Below are positions 55,120 through 63,242 of a stretch of 64,000 nucleotides of DNA, piece after piece. The DNA is from Vagococcus_D sp963518325. GTDB taxonomy: Bacteria; Bacillota; Bacilli; Lactobacillales; Vagococcaceae. Position 1 is the first letter of the stretch; each line of letters begins with the position of its first letter. The stretch is from contig NZ_CAUQJB010000004.1 in the NCBI RefSeq assembly GCF_963518325.1, positions 233,203-297,202 of the forward strand, read 5' to 3'. Under the pieces are notes generated by a model. The model searched no databases and had not been told where the DNA came from. It saw only the letters and a program-made list of their open reading frames with translations. Both the position numbers and the translations under genes were made by a program.

Positions 55120-56328
55120 TTATTCATATCTCAACGCTTCAATTGGACTTAATTTTGATGCTCGATAAGCTGGGATAAACCCAAATATTATCCCCACACT
55201 GACTGAAAACAGTACACTCAAGCCAATCGAAAAATAGGAGATAATGAAGGGATAACCTAAATATCCCGTACTTATTTTACTAATAATCAAACCTGATATC
55301 AGTCCGATGATCCCCCCTAGGACCGTCAACACTATTGCCTCTGTCAAAAACTGCCATAAAATGATTTTTTTCTTTGCCCCTAACGCTTTTTTTAAACCGA
55401 TTTCTCCGGTTCTCTCCGTGACACTAACCAACATCGTATTCATGACACCAATCCCTCCAACAATTAAGGAAATACTCGCGATTCCTCCCAGCAATACCAT
55501 ATTTGACTGATTGATCTCCTTCGTAGTCCGCTTAATATCATCTGAGTTTTTGATGGAAAAAATATAATTGGAAGGTGGCACCAATCCCGTTAAGGTAACT
55601 GAAGCCAGTTTGCCAGCCCTTTCTAAATCCTCTGAATTCTCTGCTTGAAGTAAAATCGTCGGCTTATGATTATATTGCTGTTGAACCAGCAAAGCAGACT
55701 CAATCGGCAAAAACACTTTTTTTCCAGCTTCCTCTTCCATCTCTGCTGACAGAACGCCGATAATTTTAAAAGCAACCCCGGCAATTTCAATAAAGTCAGC
55801 TACTGGGTTCTCCGTTTTTAGAGCAGATATGGCAAACTCTTTTGAAACTAAACAGACCTGAGTCATTCTGTCATACTCTTGACTCAAAAAGAAACGGCCC
55901 TGCTCAAGAGAATAAGTCACAATATCAAAATATCGATTGTCAACAGCGAACACATCACTGTCTATCTGCTGGTCTTTTATAAAGATATAAGGGTGTTCTT
56001 GATAATAAAGACTTGCGGCTGTGACATTGGGAATAGTTTCCAGTTGCTTAAGGGCATTCCGGCTGATGGTTGGTGTATAATCCGGTTTACTTTCTTTGTC
56101 AGATTTGGCATTGCCACTTAAAAAGCTTTTGCGAGGGCCATAGTCAATTTTGATTGAATTAGAAGAGCCACCAATAATTTGTCGTTTCATGTTTTCGGTA
56201 TTGCCGTTAATAATACTGAAAATAACAATCACAGCGCCGATACCAAAAATAATACCAATCATCGTCAGGATCGACCGCATTTTATTCGTCATAATGGACT
56301 GTAATGCCATTTTTATATTTTCCTTCAT
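55120..56328 (-). CDS. MacB-type ABC permease
   Basis: 402 residues. Membrane helix (about 20-40), extracytoplasmic MacB-PCD-like domain (about 45-245), then three helices of the FtsX fold (GGIGVMNTMLVSVTERTGEIGLKKALGAKK, given here in two parts: GGIGVMNTMLVSV and ERTGEIGLKKALGAKK, about 287-320). Ends with SPIEALRYE, the typical tail. With the ATPase and membrane-fusion protein it forms a tripartite-like pump for peptides. Confidence 0.92.
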   Translation of the reverse strand: MKENIKMALQSIMTNKMRSILTMIGIIFGIGAVIVIFSIINGNTENMKRQIIGGSSNSIKIDYGPRKSFLSGNAKSDKESKPDYTPTISRNALKQLETIPNVTAASLYYQEHPYIFIKDQQIDSDVFAVDNRYFDIVTYSLEQGRFFLSQEYDRMTQVCLVSKEFAISALKTENPVADFIEIAGVAFKIIGVLSAEMEEEAGKKVFLPIESALLVQQQYNHKPTILLQAENSEDLERAGKLASVTLTGLVPPSNYIFSIKNSDDIKRTTKEINQSNMVLLGGIASISLIVGGIGVMNTMLVSVTERTGEIGLKKALGAKKKIILWQFLTEAIVLTVLGGIIGLISGLIISKISTGYLGYPFIISYFSIGLSVLFSVSVGIIFGFIPAYRASKLSPIEALRYE

Positions 56329-56331
56329 AGA

Positions 56332-57000
56332 TTATCTCTCCTCGATAATGGCACCGTCTTTTAACAAAATTTGCCTTTTAGCACAGTTAGCCACCTCTTT
56401 CTCATGAGTAATCGTGACAATCGTTTTCCCCTGTTGGTTTAACTCTTGAAAAATCGCCATGATGAGCTCACTTGATTTTGAGTCCAAGGCTCCTGTAGGC
56501 TCATCTGCTAAGATTAAAGGTGCTTTCGTCACAAGAGCCCGAGCTATGGCAACTCGTTGCTTCTGTCCACCAGATAGGACTGTTGGCAAAAAAGCCATCC
56601 GATCCTCTAAACCGACCTGACTTAAGGCTTCACTTGCTAGCACTTTCCGATGCTTTTCTGACACGCCGCCATAAACTAAGGGCAACATCACATTTTCAAG
56701 AGCAGTCAACCTCGGCAACAAATGAAAATGTTGGAAGACAAATCCAATGAGCTGGTTACGGGTTTCTGACAGTTGATTATCATCCAATTCTCGAATATTT
56801 AAGTCATTAAAATAATAATCGCCTAAAGAAGCCTGATCCAAACAACCGATAATATTCATCAAGGTGGATTTCCCCGATCCTGAGACCCCTGTAATTGCCA
56901 AATAATCGCCTTTGTTAATGGTTAAATGAATCTTTTTTAGAACCTGAATCTCATGATTGACCTGAAAAAAAGACTTACTAACGTCAATTAGTTGAATCAT
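56332..57000 (-). CDS. MacB-type ABC ATPase
   Basis: About 222 residues from ATG 57000 (GGAGG nine bases upstream); the open frame runs 18 codons further into the preceding gene. Walker A GVSGSGKST (about 38-46), signature LSGGQKQRVAIARAL, Walker B LILADEPTGALD, H-loop TITHEKEV. LolD/MacB-type domain. Overlaps the membrane-fusion gene by 17 bp, so the genes are translationally linked. Confidence 0.94.
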   Translation of the reverse strand: MIQLIDVSKSFFQVNHEIQVLKKIHLTINKGDYLAITGVSGSGKSTLMNIIGCLDQASLGDYYFNDLNIRELDDNQLSETRNQLIGFVFQHFHLLPRLTALENVMLPLVYGGVSEKHRKVLASEALSQVGLEDRMAFLPTVLSGGQKQRVAIARALVTKAPLILADEPTGALDSKSSELIMAIFQELNQQGKTIVTITHEKEVANCAKRQILLKDGAIIEER

Positions 57001-58213
57001 TGCCATCAACCTCCATTCCTTCAGAAAAACTCGAATTCGGATACACAATCTCACTGTCTCTCATGGTCTGGTCTTTTAACACATAACGCCCACTCTCTTC
57101 AACTAACTCTGTTACCTCGACCTTTTTCTTAATTAACTGCTTATTTTTCACCTGCCAAAGATAATGAGTGTTTTTTTCTTTCACTAGATACTCTTGCGGT
57201 ACAGTGACTTGTCCATCACTTGCCTCCTTTTCTATTTCTGCAAAACAATGTAACCCAATTTTAGGCAAAACCTCACTAGTTTCTAGGGTCACTTCAAAGG
57301 TAAATTGTGATAGGTTAGGGTTGCCACCTTGTTCTTCATCCACAATACCCCCGGCTGCTAGATTTCCAACCTTAGTTATCTTGCCTTTCCAGGTTTTGGA
57401 CGAATCATTTCGATCGATTACCGTCACCTTTTGATCAATGGCCAAGTTATTTTGACGATACTCGTCCACTTTTCCTCTTAAATAAAAGGTCGACGTATCG
57501 ACAATTGATAAAAAGGGTTGCTCTGGTGGCTTATCTCCAGCCGGAGCATTGATTTGTGACTCATCAATAGTTTGGACCGTTCCCTGAATGTCTGACAGAA
57601 CCTCATGATTCCCTTGGGTTCCTTTTAATTTAGCTAATTCAAGGGTGGACTTCTCCACTTCTAGAAGAGCCTCCTCGATCTCTGTCCCAACTTGCCCCAT
57701 CTCAATTTCAGCTTGAATAATTGATTCCACAAGGTCATCTTTTTTCTGGCGCAATTCTTCTAACTCTTGTTTTTCTTTTCCTTCAGTGCTCTCTTTATTG
57801 ACCTCTTGTTGACGCGATAAATAGGTCTCATACTGCTCCTGCTTTAACTGGTACTCAAGCCGCTTTTGTTCAACTTTTTTTTCGCCATTAAGTACCATGA
57901 GTTCAGCTTCTTTGATTTTCATGTCCCCGTCAGGATTTTGGTAAAGATAGAGAGCCTGTCCTTTTTCAATGCTGTCACCAATGCTTACTTTTTTTTCACT
58001 AATAACCCCTCTATTTTTGTCAAACTTATAATCAATAATCGTTTCGGGTTCGATTACACCCGTTAAGTAGAAATCACTGCTGATTTGTAACTCGCTTATT
58101 TTAATTGGACGAACCGTTACACGTTTGGCTTTTTTTATGTAGCAAACGGTTCCCACGACACCCGCCACTAATATAAACAGACAGAAACTGCCTATCAGCG
58201 CTTTTTTTCTCAT
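56984..58213 (-). CDS. Membrane-fusion (HlyD/MacA-like) protein
   Basis: 409 residues. One N-terminal membrane helix (about 7-26), barrel-sandwich hybrid halves (IGDSIEKGQALYLYQN and LSDIQGTVQTIDES), a long coiled-coil hairpin between them (about 100-200), then beta-barrel and proximal domains. First gene of the efflux-regulator operon, behind GAAGGAGTG and the promoter with TTAAG repeats. Works with the MacB-type ATPase and permease in peptide efflux or immunity. Confidence 0.9.
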   Translation of the reverse strand: MRKKALIGSFCLFILVAGVVGTVCYIKKAKRVTVRPIKISELQISSDFYLTGVIEPETIIDYKFDKNRGVISEKKVSIGDSIEKGQALYLYQNPDGDMKIKEAELMVLNGEKKVEQKRLEYQLKQEQYETYLSRQQEVNKESTEGKEKQELEELRQKKDDLVESIIQAEIEMGQVGTEIEEALLEVEKSTLELAKLKGTQGNHEVLSDIQGTVQTIDESQINAPAGDKPPEQPFLSIVDTSTFYLRGKVDEYRQNNLAIDQKVTVIDRNDSSKTWKGKITKVGNLAAGGIVDEEQGGNPNLSQFTFEVTLETSEVLPKIGLHCFAEIEKEASDGQVTVPQEYLVKEKNTHYLWQVKNKQLIKKKVEVTELVEESGRYVLKDQTMRDSEIVYPNSSFSEGMEVDGNDSTN

Positions 58214-58257
58214 ACATTCTCACTCCTTCAACCATTCTTTAGACGTATCCAACATGT

Positions 58258-58286
58258 ATTACCTTTATTCAACCAGATTCTGGCAA
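58258..58286 (-). promoter_or_regulatory. Promoter of efflux-regulator operon
   Basis: Minus strand: -35 TTGCCA (58281-58286), 17-bp spacer, -10 GGTAAT (58258-58263), about 45 bp ahead of the membrane-fusion gene. Confidence 0.6.
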
Positions 58287-58293
58287 TTAACAT

Positions 58294-58331
58294 CTAACCT
58301 TTTCCTTAGACTTCCCTTAATTTTTCCTTAA
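58294..58331 (-). promoter_or_regulatory. Four TTAAG-like direct repeats at 11-bp spacing
   Basis: On the minus strand: TTAAG (58327), TTAAG (58316), CTAAG (58305), GTTAG (58294), exact 11-bp steps ending 7 bp before the -35. Same element as in front of the maturase gene, so the response regulator probably activates both promoters and its own operon. Confidence 0.78.
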
Positions 58332-58507
58332 TCTGCTCTTTTTGACTAATTCTTCTTGCTCATAGCGAGATCTTCTAATGACGTCCAAGAATGATCAACT
58401 TATTAAATAGACGGACACTCAATCTAAATAATCCCATGGTGATTAATTCACACTTATCTTTACCACTAAACCTTTGCTGATAGTCTTCCCAATCATTTTC
58501 ACTATAA

Positions 58508-58539
58508 AAAAGCTGGAAGAGTGCTACCTCCCAGCTTTT
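58508..58539 (-). terminator. Terminator of holin-lysin operon
   Basis: Stem AAAAGCTGG / CCAGCTTTT followed on the minus strand by more T, five bases after the last stop. Confidence 0.8.
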
Positions 58540-58543
58540 CAAC

Positions 58544-58759
58544 TTACAACAAAATCTCTGTCTTCTTGTCCACATATCTTGCCCCTTTAATATGGGCGTA
58601 CTTTTTTTGACCTTTGTGTTCAAACAGCCCTATGGCAATCACTTTTTCCATAAAGCGGCGAACGGCTGCCGAATCCAACTGTTGATTGGGTTGCTGCACC
58701 AAAATGGTGGTCGGCTGTTCGTCTTCATTGGTAAAATACAAGTATAATTTTTTAGCCAT
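58544..58759 (-). CDS. DUF2922-family protein (second copy)
   Basis: 71 residues; KKLYLYFTNEDEQPTTILVQ at the start and a helix FMEKVIAIGLF then KGARYVDKKTEILL, the DUF2922 pattern. Soluble. Behind AGGAGG, 12 bp after the DUF1659-like gene. DUF1659/DUF2922 pairs are common in Firmicutes, function unknown. Confidence 0.75.
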   Translation of the reverse strand: MAKKLYLYFTNEDEQPTTILVQQPNQQLDSAAVRRFMEKVIAIGLFEHKGQKKYAHIKGARYVDKKTEILL

Positions 58760-58771
58760 TTGTTCTTCCTC

Positions 58772-58987
58772 CTAGATATATCGGGTTCTCGTCAAAATCT
58801 GAACCGAATCTTTACTGTAGGTTGTCGGTAGTATACTCATCAACACATCAGCAAATTCCAATACTTTGTCCGGATCCGGATTTTTCGGCAAATGAACAAA
58901 GCGAATTCGTTTCAACTTCTTTTCTGCCGCCACATTGTAACAACACACCACATCATTCCCTTGCCAAATCGTCATCATCACCATCAT
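58772..58987 (-). CDS. DUF1659-like protein (second copy)
   Basis: 71 residues. Aligns in layout with the protein at 61846-62055: a leading strand, then NPDPDKVLEFADVLMSILP matching the partner's VDPDKMVALGQLFVEMLPEG, then a closing strand. Its ATG overlaps the stop of the XRE regulator gene by 4 bp. Divergent member; paired with the DUF2922 gene downstream. Confidence 0.65.
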   Translation of the reverse strand: MMVMMTIWQGNDVVCCYNVAAEKKLKRIRFVHLPKNPDPDKVLEFADVLMSILPTTYSKDSVQILTRTRYI

Positions 58988-59586
58988 ACTGCTCCTTTCT
59001 TAATCATGGCCTCTTCCTTTGCCATTAATCCCTTTTCACCAGAGGAAATCGTCCGATCGTAGATGTCAATAAAACGATCGGCCTCCTTGTCACAGCCCAG
59101 ATAACATAATCCCATCACCAAATCACTCATTCTTAACTTACTGCGGTCTTCCATTCCCATAAAATGATAACTAACCGCAATCCCCACATTCCGTTTGCAC
59201 TGGGCCGTAATATAAGAAGGTGGGTAGTTCCAGCGCCTGATGACCTGCAACAGTTCCTCCGCTTTTTTTATCTCACCTGCTGCAAAGGCGATTAAAACAG
59301 CATCTTCTCTTTCAGTCCGATCAGAAATCTGCAAGGGATTATCAAAACTTGTGGTAATATGCAACTGTTCCCCACAAGCATTGATCAGTTGACGCACTTT
59401 TTCAAGATTAAGTTGCCCGATACGCCCATTTTCAATTTTTGATAATTGTTGTCTAGATGTATGGGTTAGTTGGCAGAGATCACCTTGGGACAAATGTTTC
59501 TGTACCCTCATGTCCTTGATCAAGCGGCCAACTTCAATCTGAAGTGGTTCTTGCTTTAATAACGTGATAAAAGACTCTTCCTTCAT
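58984..59586 (-). CDS. XRE-family regulator with C-terminal helical domain
   Basis: 200 residues. N-terminal Xre helix-turn-helix (HLSQGDLCQLTHTSRQQLSK, about 33-52), then about 110 residues of helix-rich, TPR-like sequence (EIKKAEELLQVIRRWN, VMGLCYLGCDKEADRFIDIY). Resembles Rgg-like or peptide-sensing layouts but is shorter. It lies inside the lysis cassette, 15 bp after the lysin gene. Confidence 0.75.
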   Translation of the reverse strand: MKEESFITLLKQEPLQIEVGRLIKDMRVQKHLSQGDLCQLTHTSRQQLSKIENGRIGQLNLEKVRQLINACGEQLHITTSFDNPLQISDRTEREDAVLIAFAAGEIKKAEELLQVIRRWNYPPSYITAQCKRNVGIAVSYHFMGMEDRSKLRMSDLVMGLCYLGCDKEADRFIDIYDRTISSGEKGLMAKEEAMIKKGAV

Positions 59587-59601
59587 TCTCCTCGCTCCAT
59601 T

Positions 59602-60585
59602 CTATTCATAACTCAATTCCTGGCCAGGGTATATCAAATCGGGATTAGCTAACTGATTCATTCTGGCTAAGGTTTGCCAGCTAATGCCCAGTTGATGGCC
59701 AATGCCCCATAATGTGTCACCTTCTTTGACCACATAACGACGGGGGTGCCCATTGCCAATAATCGTTCGATCATTTACCCATCCTAACTGACCATCTTCT
59801 AACAAATACGGGTTAGGTGCCCCATTAATAATCTTGGTAATTCTCCCTTGCTTGCGTAATGGTGTCAGTTGCGTCAGGCTGATTGAACTATTGTAGACAC
59901 CTGAAATGTTAACTAGATCACCTATTTGATACCCTGAAGTCGTGTCACTCGTGGTTGATGGGGAACTCGTAAAATAACTCAATGGCTTTTCACTGGCAAG
60001 TCGTGAGAAATCCAGAGGCCCAGAGTAGCCAGACAAACGCCCATTACTGGTATACTGATGTAAGTCATAACTGGTAGTTGCCGTCGGGTTGTTTCCTTCA
60101 TAAAAACCAGTATTCTGGCCGTAAGTGGGCAGCCACACCCCGTCATAGCTTTGACAAGCCACAGGTGTAAAGCCGAAAGGACGATAAAGATGATTACCAA
60201 TGTAAATCCCAACCTTTTTTGCCCCTAATGCCTTTAACCGTTGTCGGTATTTGTCCGTCCCACTTACCATCGATGTCATCGACTTCTCTTCCACATCTAG
60301 CCACCAAAAACTTGGCTCATACGCCGCCGCTCTTCGATAAAAATCAGTGGCTTCTACTTCCATATCAGCCTCACTGATACCACGAACCCATGCGTAAACA
60401 TTGACAGGCACCTGATATTTTTTAAAATTTTCGATATGTTGTCGGTAATGTTTATCCTCGTGAAGACTCCCAAACTGAACGCGAATAATCGCTAAATCAA
60501 TGGACCTTGCCAATTGCTGATAATCGATCATTGTTGGCAATTGATGCTCACTGATATCGAGAATCAACGGCTTAGGCCGACTCAT
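59602..60585 (-). CDS. GH25 lysozyme with SH3-like and LysM domains
   Basis: 327 residues from ATG 60585, whose ATGA overlaps the holin stop. GH25 muramidase (about 1-200): LDISEHQ, AIIRVQFG, WLDVEE, then LDFSRL; catalytic Asp and Glu present. SH3-like region (about 225-285, YQIGDLVNISGVYNSSISLT) and C-terminal LysM (YVVKEGDTLWGIGHQLGISW, about 283-325). No signal peptide, so release depends on the holin. Cleaves peptidoglycan; either self-lysis or killing of neighbours. Confidence 0.92.
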   Translation of the reverse strand: MSRPKPLILDISEHQLPTMIDYQQLARSIDLAIIRVQFGSLHEDKHYRQHIENFKKYQVPVNVYAWVRGISEADMEVEATDFYRRAAAYEPSFWWLDVEEKSMTSMVSGTDKYRQRLKALGAKKVGIYIGNHLYRPFGFTPVACQSYDGVWLPTYGQNTGFYEGNNPTATTSYDLHQYTSNGRLSGYSGPLDFSRLASEKPLSYFTSSPSTTSDTTSGYQIGDLVNISGVYNSSISLTQLTPLRKQGRITKIINGAPNPYLLEDGQLGWVNDRTIIGNGHPRRYVVKEGDTLWGIGHQLGISWQTLARMNQLANPDLIYPGQELSYE

Positions 60586-60869
60586 TTCAAGGTCTCTGGC
60601 AATTGCCACAGAGCTTTCACACAATCAAAACTACCCGCGGCCAAAAGACCGGCTATGACACCATCTAAACTAGTGCGCATCAGCGATTCTTGATAAATCA
60701 CCCCAATAATTAACCCGATCCCCCATCCCATAAGCACGGCAACTAAAGGCATTAGCTTTACAGAAATTATCTCGCTCCGTTTAATCGCTTCAATGATTAG
60801 ATAAACCAGCGCAGCTAACGCCACTAAGTAACTACTGTTAACCTTTGTTAATAACTCGATAATCATCAT
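60582..60869 (-). CDS. Holin-like protein
   Basis: 95 residues with three hydrophobic segments (about 12-27, 38-56 and 66-80) and a short charged tail. Directly upstream of and overlapping the lysin gene, the standard phage arrangement. RBS AGAGGTGA lies inside the preceding gene, which it overlaps by 32 bp. Confidence 0.82.
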   Translation of the reverse strand: MMIIELLTKVNSSYLVALAALVYLIIEAIKRSEIISVKLMPLVAVLMGWGIGLIIGVIYQESLMRTSLDGVIAGLLAAGSFDCVKALWQLPETLK

Positions 60870-61143
60870 CAGTCACCTCTCTTTCCAGCTCCCAATAATG
60901 TCGTTCAATGGAATTGACCCGACTTCTTAAAACCTCCACATCCTTCTTCAACTCCTGATATTCCGTCACTAAATAATGTTCCAACTGACTAATCTCGATC
61001 CTTAATTTATCGACTGCTTCAATCAACGGCGCAGTAATATGGGTGCGAAACATCCTATAGAATTTAATAGCCGCCGCACACAAAATCGACATAATCCCGA
61101 GAAAAGCAGCCCACTCCGCTACATTTATCCCTACAAATGTCAT
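60838..61143 (-). CDS. Membrane-anchored coiled-coil protein of lysis cassette
   Basis: 101 residues from ATG 61143 (AAAGGAG upstream); a longer frame from 61206 lies in repeated leader sequence. One membrane helix (about 9-26), then a coiled coil (LRIEISQLEHYLVTEYQELK, RSRVNSIERHYWELEREV). Resembles phage pre-holin or haemolysin-XhlA-type proteins. Its first ten codons are duplicated twice upstream. Confidence 0.7.
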   Translation of the reverse strand: MTFVGINVAEWAAFLGIMSILCAAAIKFYRMFRTHITAPLIEAVDKLRIEISQLEHYLVTEYQELKKDVEVLRSRVNSIERHYWELEREVTDDDYRVINKG

Positions 61144-61512
61144 TGGTATGATTTCTCCTTTCATTTTAGTTGTTAATTCTTTAACTTGTTTTTGCTTCGT
61201 TCTCATTAGTTCTATGTGCTAAAGCACTAAGAACTGCCCTTACTCTTGATGCTTTAGCATTTAGAAGTTAGGGACATCGAACTTAAGGTCTCCGCTACAT
61301 TTATCCCTACAAATGTCACGATTTCCCTCTCCTTTCATTTAGTTGCTAATTCTTTAACTTGTTTTGCTTCGTTCTCATTATTTCTATGTGCTAAAGCACT
61401 AAGAACTGCCCTTACTCTTGATGCTTTAGCATTTAGAAGTTAGGGACATCGAAGTTAAGGTCTCCGCTACATTTATCCCTACAAATGTCATTGGTATGAT
61501 TTCTCCTTTCAT
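61114..61512. repeat. Tandem duplication of leader and first codons
   Basis: Units start at 61114 (176 bp), 61290 (172 bp) and 61462 (about 51 bp, partial). Each contains the ribosome site, ATG and first ten codons of the coiled-coil gene plus, in full units, a hairpin GCTAAAGCA/TGCTTTAGC. Units differ by only a few bases and short indels, so the duplication is recent. Confidence 0.85.
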
Positions 61513-61570
61513 ATCGAGCCAAAAGGCAAGTGGTTGCCTCGCCTTTTGGCCCTGTCTCAAACCATCTTAC

Positions 61571-61807
61571 TTAAAAAATCTCAATTGTTTTGGTCTCAAT
61601 GACACGGGCATTCTTTTTGCCTGTATAAAGAGGAATATCCTTTTCCTGATGATGAAACACATTCAAGGCACTGAACTTATCCATCCACGCTTTGACTTTT
61701 TCTGGATCGTTAATTAGACTTTCGTCAAAGTATTTGGGACTAATGGTGCTCTGCCCGCCATCGCCATTCAGAAAAATCAGTTGCAACTTACGCACTGTTT
61801 CTGCCAT
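61571..61807 (-). CDS. DUF2922-family protein (first copy)
   Basis: 78 residues from ATG 61807 (GGTGG upstream). VRKLQLIFLNGDGGQSTISP, then DPEKVKAWMDKFSALNVF and NARVIETKTIEIF: typical DUF2922. Follows the DUF1659 gene by 38 bp. Confidence 0.8.
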   Translation of the reverse strand: MAETVRKLQLIFLNGDGGQSTISPKYFDESLINDPEKVKAWMDKFSALNVFHHQEKDIPLYTGKKNARVIETKTIEIF

Positions 61808-61845
61808 CTTAATACCACCTTTCTTTTTTTTCATTCGTCTGGATT

Positions 61846-62055
61846 TTACGCCGTTTGATGACGCATCCGCTTAACCGTAACCACTTCTGATACTTCGATT
61901 CCCTCAGGCAACATTTCAACAAACAACTGCCCGAGAGCGACCATCTTGTCAGGATCGACGGTTTCCTTTACGTTCGGAAACGACTGCTTTGTGGACCTTC
62001 CCGGTGTTTCATAGCCCACTTCCACATCTTGCTTTACAAAGCTTGTGACTGCCAT
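61846..62055 (-). CDS. DUF1659-family protein (first copy)
   Basis: 69 residues from ATG 62055 (GAGGATGAG upstream; the frame extends ten codons more). SFVKQDVEVGYETPGRSTKQ, VDPDKMVALGQLFVEMLPEG and VVTVKRMRHQ match DUF1659. First gene of the operon that includes the holin and lysin; its promoter is at 62137-62165. Confidence 0.8.
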   Translation of the reverse strand: MAVTSFVKQDVEVGYETPGRSTKQSFPNVKETVDPDKMVALGQLFVEMLPEGIEVSEVVTVKRMRHQTA

Positions 62056-62136
62056 TCTGCTCATCCTCTCTTTTTTTATTCCCAACTCTCACCTCTTCTA
62101 TGAGAGTGGCTAAACACGATCGGCCGATCTACTTGC

Positions 62137-62199
62137 AGTGTATAACCCTCTTAAAATTATGGCAATTTTTTAATTATCCAGTTTCTACCTTAACTTTCC
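62137..62199 (-). promoter_or_regulatory. Promoter of lysis operon with two 20-bp-spaced activator elements
   Basis: Minus strand: GGAAAGTTAA (62190-62199) and GGATAATTAA (62170-62179), 20 bp apart, then 4 bp, -35 TTGCCA (62160-62165), 17-bp spacer, -10 TACACT (62137-62142). Mirrors the divergent promoter. Confidence 0.7.
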
Positions 62200-62260
62200 C
62201 ACAGCCCAAAAACCAATGACTGTTTGATCCGTCTTTTGTCAGTTATCTGCAGAATTAGCT

Positions 62261-62343
62261 GGAAAATTAAAGCTCGTGCTGGAAAGTTAAGAGGCCTTTT
62301 GGAAAATTAAGCAATAGACAAGCGTTATTTTCATATGTTATAA
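62261..62343 (+). promoter_or_regulatory. Promoter of ComK-like gene with three 20-bp-spaced activator elements
   Basis: GGAAAATTAA (62261), GGAAAGTTAA (62281), GGAAAATTAA (62301) at exact 20-bp steps, then 4 bp, -35 TAGACA (62315-62320), 17-bp spacer, -10 TTATAA (62338-62343). Confidence 0.75.
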
Positions 62344-62405
62344 CTAAATAGGGACACTTGAGGAATCAATTTGTTTAATTTATCAAAAAGGGATGGTGGA
62401 ATTTA

Positions 62406-63242
62406 ATGAAAAATAGAAATGAACCTTTCAAAAACGGGAGATTGGATATGGTTAATGCCTTTGTATCTGAGGCTACCATTGATGACTTATTTAGAGTCGC
62501 TCCTTACTTGCATTTGCCAGAAATTAATGAAGACCTAGTCCTAGCTTATTCACGTGAGAAAACAGAGACTAGCAAAGGCCAGACGTTATTCATCTATCAA
62601 TCTGGTGATTTCATTAAAACTGCCAGACCACTAGGCTCCCTTTTTAATGACTATGGAACGCTAAACGAAATAGAAGAGTGGTTGCCCTTTCAACGAACAT
62701 TAGCTGAGTTGATTGATGGCGCTGTGCAATTTCCCCCTTATGCAACCTTGCATTCCGTTTTTTTGAAAATTTGCTCAGATAGTCTCATTAATCTCAATCA
62801 CATTAGTGGGTATGAACGTTCCAAATTATCTGGGCAAAGTGATACTCATACCAACGTCACACTCACAACTGGCGGAATCACTGAAATCACCTTAGGTTAC
62901 AAGTCCTTTCATAGGAAATACCATGAAGGGGCCTTAATGCTGATTGCCTTAAGGAAACTTTTTAGATTTGTCTACCCAAAGGAGAAACGACATTCCATCT
63001 ATGAAGAGCCCTCTGCGCTAAACCCTTTTCTTATTAACTATCTAAAAAACAATAATCTGGAAGGCTTTAAAATTCCCATGAAGGTCTTCAAAAAAACCTA
63101 TGGCTTTTTTGAAACAGTAGAAAAACAATTAAAAAATGCAGAGATTACACCTGAACTGATAGCGCAATATGATGCTATTACCAGAAAACTTATTGCCAAG
63201 TATCTTGTGACTAAACAAACAGGACGGGAGGATACCAAATGA
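62406..63242 (+). CDS. ComK-like regulator (tentative)
   Basis: 278 residues behind GGTGG. No signal or membrane segment. The middle third resembles Bacillus ComK: FPPYATLHS, ICSDSLINLNHISGYE (ComK has a C-W-I-S-H stretch here), NVTLTTGGITEITLGYKSFH (ComK has a matching T-NG-T-EL-SY-SF pattern). About 85 residues longer than B. subtilis ComK, with an extended C-terminus. ComK activates late competence genes by binding AT-boxes. Similarity was judged by eye; a diverged paralogue is possible. Confidence 0.5.
   Translation: MKNRNEPFKNGRLDMVNAFVSEATIDDLFRVAPYLHLPEINEDLVLAYSREKTETSKGQTLFIYQSGDFIKTARPLGSLFNDYGTLNEIEEWLPFQRTLAELIDGAVQFPPYATLHSVFLKICSDSLINLNHISGYERSKLSGQSDTHTNVTLTTGGITEITLGYKSFHRKYHEGALMLIALRKLFRFVYPKEKRHSIYEEPSALNPFLINYLKNNNLEGFKIPMKVFKKTYGFFETVEKQLKNAEITPELIAQYDAITRKLIAKYLVTKQTGREDTK

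Noticed and set aside
58375..58623. Minus-strand 82-codon frame beyond the second DUF2922 gene
   Set aside because: It overlaps the DUF2922 gene in another frame, crosses its terminator and has no ribosome site.
61114..61512. CRISPR array
   Set aside because: Repeat units are about 175 bp and contiguous, without spacers; this is a tandem duplication.
58544..62055. Intact prophage
   Set aside because: Only holin- and lysin-type genes are present; no capsid, tail, portal or terminase genes, and the DUF1659/DUF2922 genes are not phage structural genes.
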